Of a DNA stretch of 64,000 bases, positions 62,906 to 64,000 are shown piece by piece. The number at the start of each line of letters is the position of its first letter. Position 1 is the stretch's first letter. Below the pieces are notes generated by a model, which saw nothing but the letters and a program-made list of their open reading frames with translations, was not told the DNA's origin and searched no databases. Made by a program: the position numbers and the translations under genes. Source of the stretch: Diplodia intermedia (lineage: Eukaryota > Ascomycota > Dothideomycetes > Botryosphaeriales > Botryosphaeriaceae); contig JAKEKT010000019.1 of NCBI GenBank assembly GCA_021495925.1, forward strand, positions 186,001 to 250,000. The letters are read 5' to 3'.

Positions 62906-64000
62906 GTGAAGGTAGTTGGAGACTGCGTCTGGATGCCTCAGTATCATTGTGCATATCGGGAAACATGCTTCAACTACAGATGCATGCAGGGCGTACTATC
63001 TTTTGCAGAGCAGTAATGAAGACAGGATAGCTTGAACACAATGGTTTCTTTTTTCAATGGCGTGAGGAGGCGGACCAATGGCGGGGGTGCGTATCGGCTA
63101 TCCTACACTTTGCTTACCGGATACCAACGCCACATAGGTAAGTGCCGCACTAGCTTCGAACTAAAGATTAACCGCACACCTCGATGCCTGCACACCAGTG
63201 AGATATATACTCCTTTTCTGATGAGAAAATTGACATTTCTCTGGCTGCCATTGTCACGGATATACGAGTGCAATGAAGCGCTGGTCTTGTTTGGTACTCA
63301 GCTATTTGGGATGCCCACGAGAGTACTATCAATAAACAAGGCGCACACCTTCAGAATGATTAGAAGTACTCGAGAAGTTAGAGTCATGTACGCCTAATAA
63401 GCTACCTCCAGGCAGGAACACTGAAACGAAGACTCGGACCGGAGAGGTGATCTGATATGAATCATTCTGCAGATACGCGGTCAATTTAACTCCATTCCAT
63501 GCCATGCCGGCGAGATCCGGGAAGAGACATCGGTTGAATTGGAAGTAGTGGCCCTATCTACCGCGGACACTTACTCTCACTGTGACGCAAACGAGGCTGA
63601 GCCGGAGAGTTTCTTGGATGGATTATTGCTGCGGTTGACCTGGTCAGGCGCGCAACCGAGGATATTTCAGGACTCGAGTGGCAAAGTCAAAGGATGTAAG
63701 AGCCTAAGCCCGAGATATTGAGTAGGAAGCGGAGTTAAGAACAGTGCTACCCGAAACTGAACGGCACAGCCCTACTTGTGCAACAACGCTGCCCAGGGCC
63801 GCTTAATTACATGCTTAACCAAGGTCAAGGACACCCACCACGTGGAGATCACGCTGTCAACACGCGGGTCCTATATCATTGCGGGGGCGCCACCTTAAGA
63901 TGCTACGTGCAGATGGAGTAAGCGGCATGAAGTCGGCTGCTAATATGGACATTTCGTAAGCGCTAGAAGCCCTATGACGAAGTTATCACCCGCAAACAAT
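62906..64000. other. Right-end intergenic
   Basis: About 1.1 kb. One 121-codon frame (63032-63397) lacks an ATG at its start and any motif. Nothing else seen. Confidence 0.45.

Noticed and set aside
63032..63397. 121-codon frame near the right end
   Set aside because: No ATG at start, no motif, no splice structure.
1..64000. CRISPR arrays, rRNA genes, full-length transposons
   Set aside because: None found: no regularly spaced direct repeats, no rRNA-like sequence, no reverse transcriptase, integrase or transposase motifs in any frame.

Overview
The window looks like nuclear DNA of a filamentous ascomycete (Pezizomycotina). It has short introns (mostly 47-90 nt) with GT...CTRAC...AG signals, a tRNA with a canonical 37/38 intron, and fungus-typical families: Crh-like GH16, NACHT/ankyrin STAND proteins, DUF6594, DUF6536, fungal tyrosinase, DUF4139/4140, an arrestin-like adaptor and TM9SF. 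The class cannot be fixed from sequence alone; a Dothideomycete-like fungus is a reasonable guess. All functional names come from motif recognition by eye. Exon joins were worked out by hand from splice signals and reading-frame continuity.

Layout. 0-3.5 kb: 3' part of a SUMO E3 ligase (PINIT + SP-RING) and a secreted Crh-like transglycosylase. 4.4-11.6 kb: an immune/allorecognition-type block with a frameshifted HET-domain relic, an ankyrin protein and a NACHT NTPase; the two proteins carry related N-terminal helical domains. 13.4 kb: intron-containing tRNA-Ile(AAU). 14.8-20 kb: a secreted Thr/Asn-rich wall-type protein, an inverted-repeat (foldback) element, a four-exon RS-repeat gene built of duplicated phase-1 exon/intron modules, and a ketopantoate reductase-like enzyme. 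21.2-24 kb: divergent kinase A. 24.6-27.2 kb: a DUF4140/4139 protein carrying nucleoporin-like GLFG repeats. 28.2-29.5 kb: a short secreted tyrosinase.

29.5-39.8 kb is gene-poor. It holds two DUF6594 membrane-protein paralogues with matching introns, a 5'-truncated DUF6536 relic, a doubtful small gene and much sequence in which I see nothing. 39.9-53.8 kb: a metallophosphoesterase, two large disordered fungus-specific proteins, an F-box protein and an arrestin-like adaptor. The adaptor and its neighbour both end or begin with PPSYE PY motifs, suggesting a common Rsp5/NEDD4-type ubiquitin-ligase partner. 55.7-59.7 kb: a small secreted protein with a Kex2-type site and a TM9SF/EMP70 protein. 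60.3-62.9 kb: kinase B, clear paralogue of kinase A, sharing four intron positions.

The best candidates for something undescribed are the kinase A/B family (HYD instead of HRD, DMGG/DLGG instead of DFG, long shared N-terminal region), the HET-relic/ankyrin/NACHT block, the modular RS-repeat gene, and the GLFG insertion in the DUF4139 protein.
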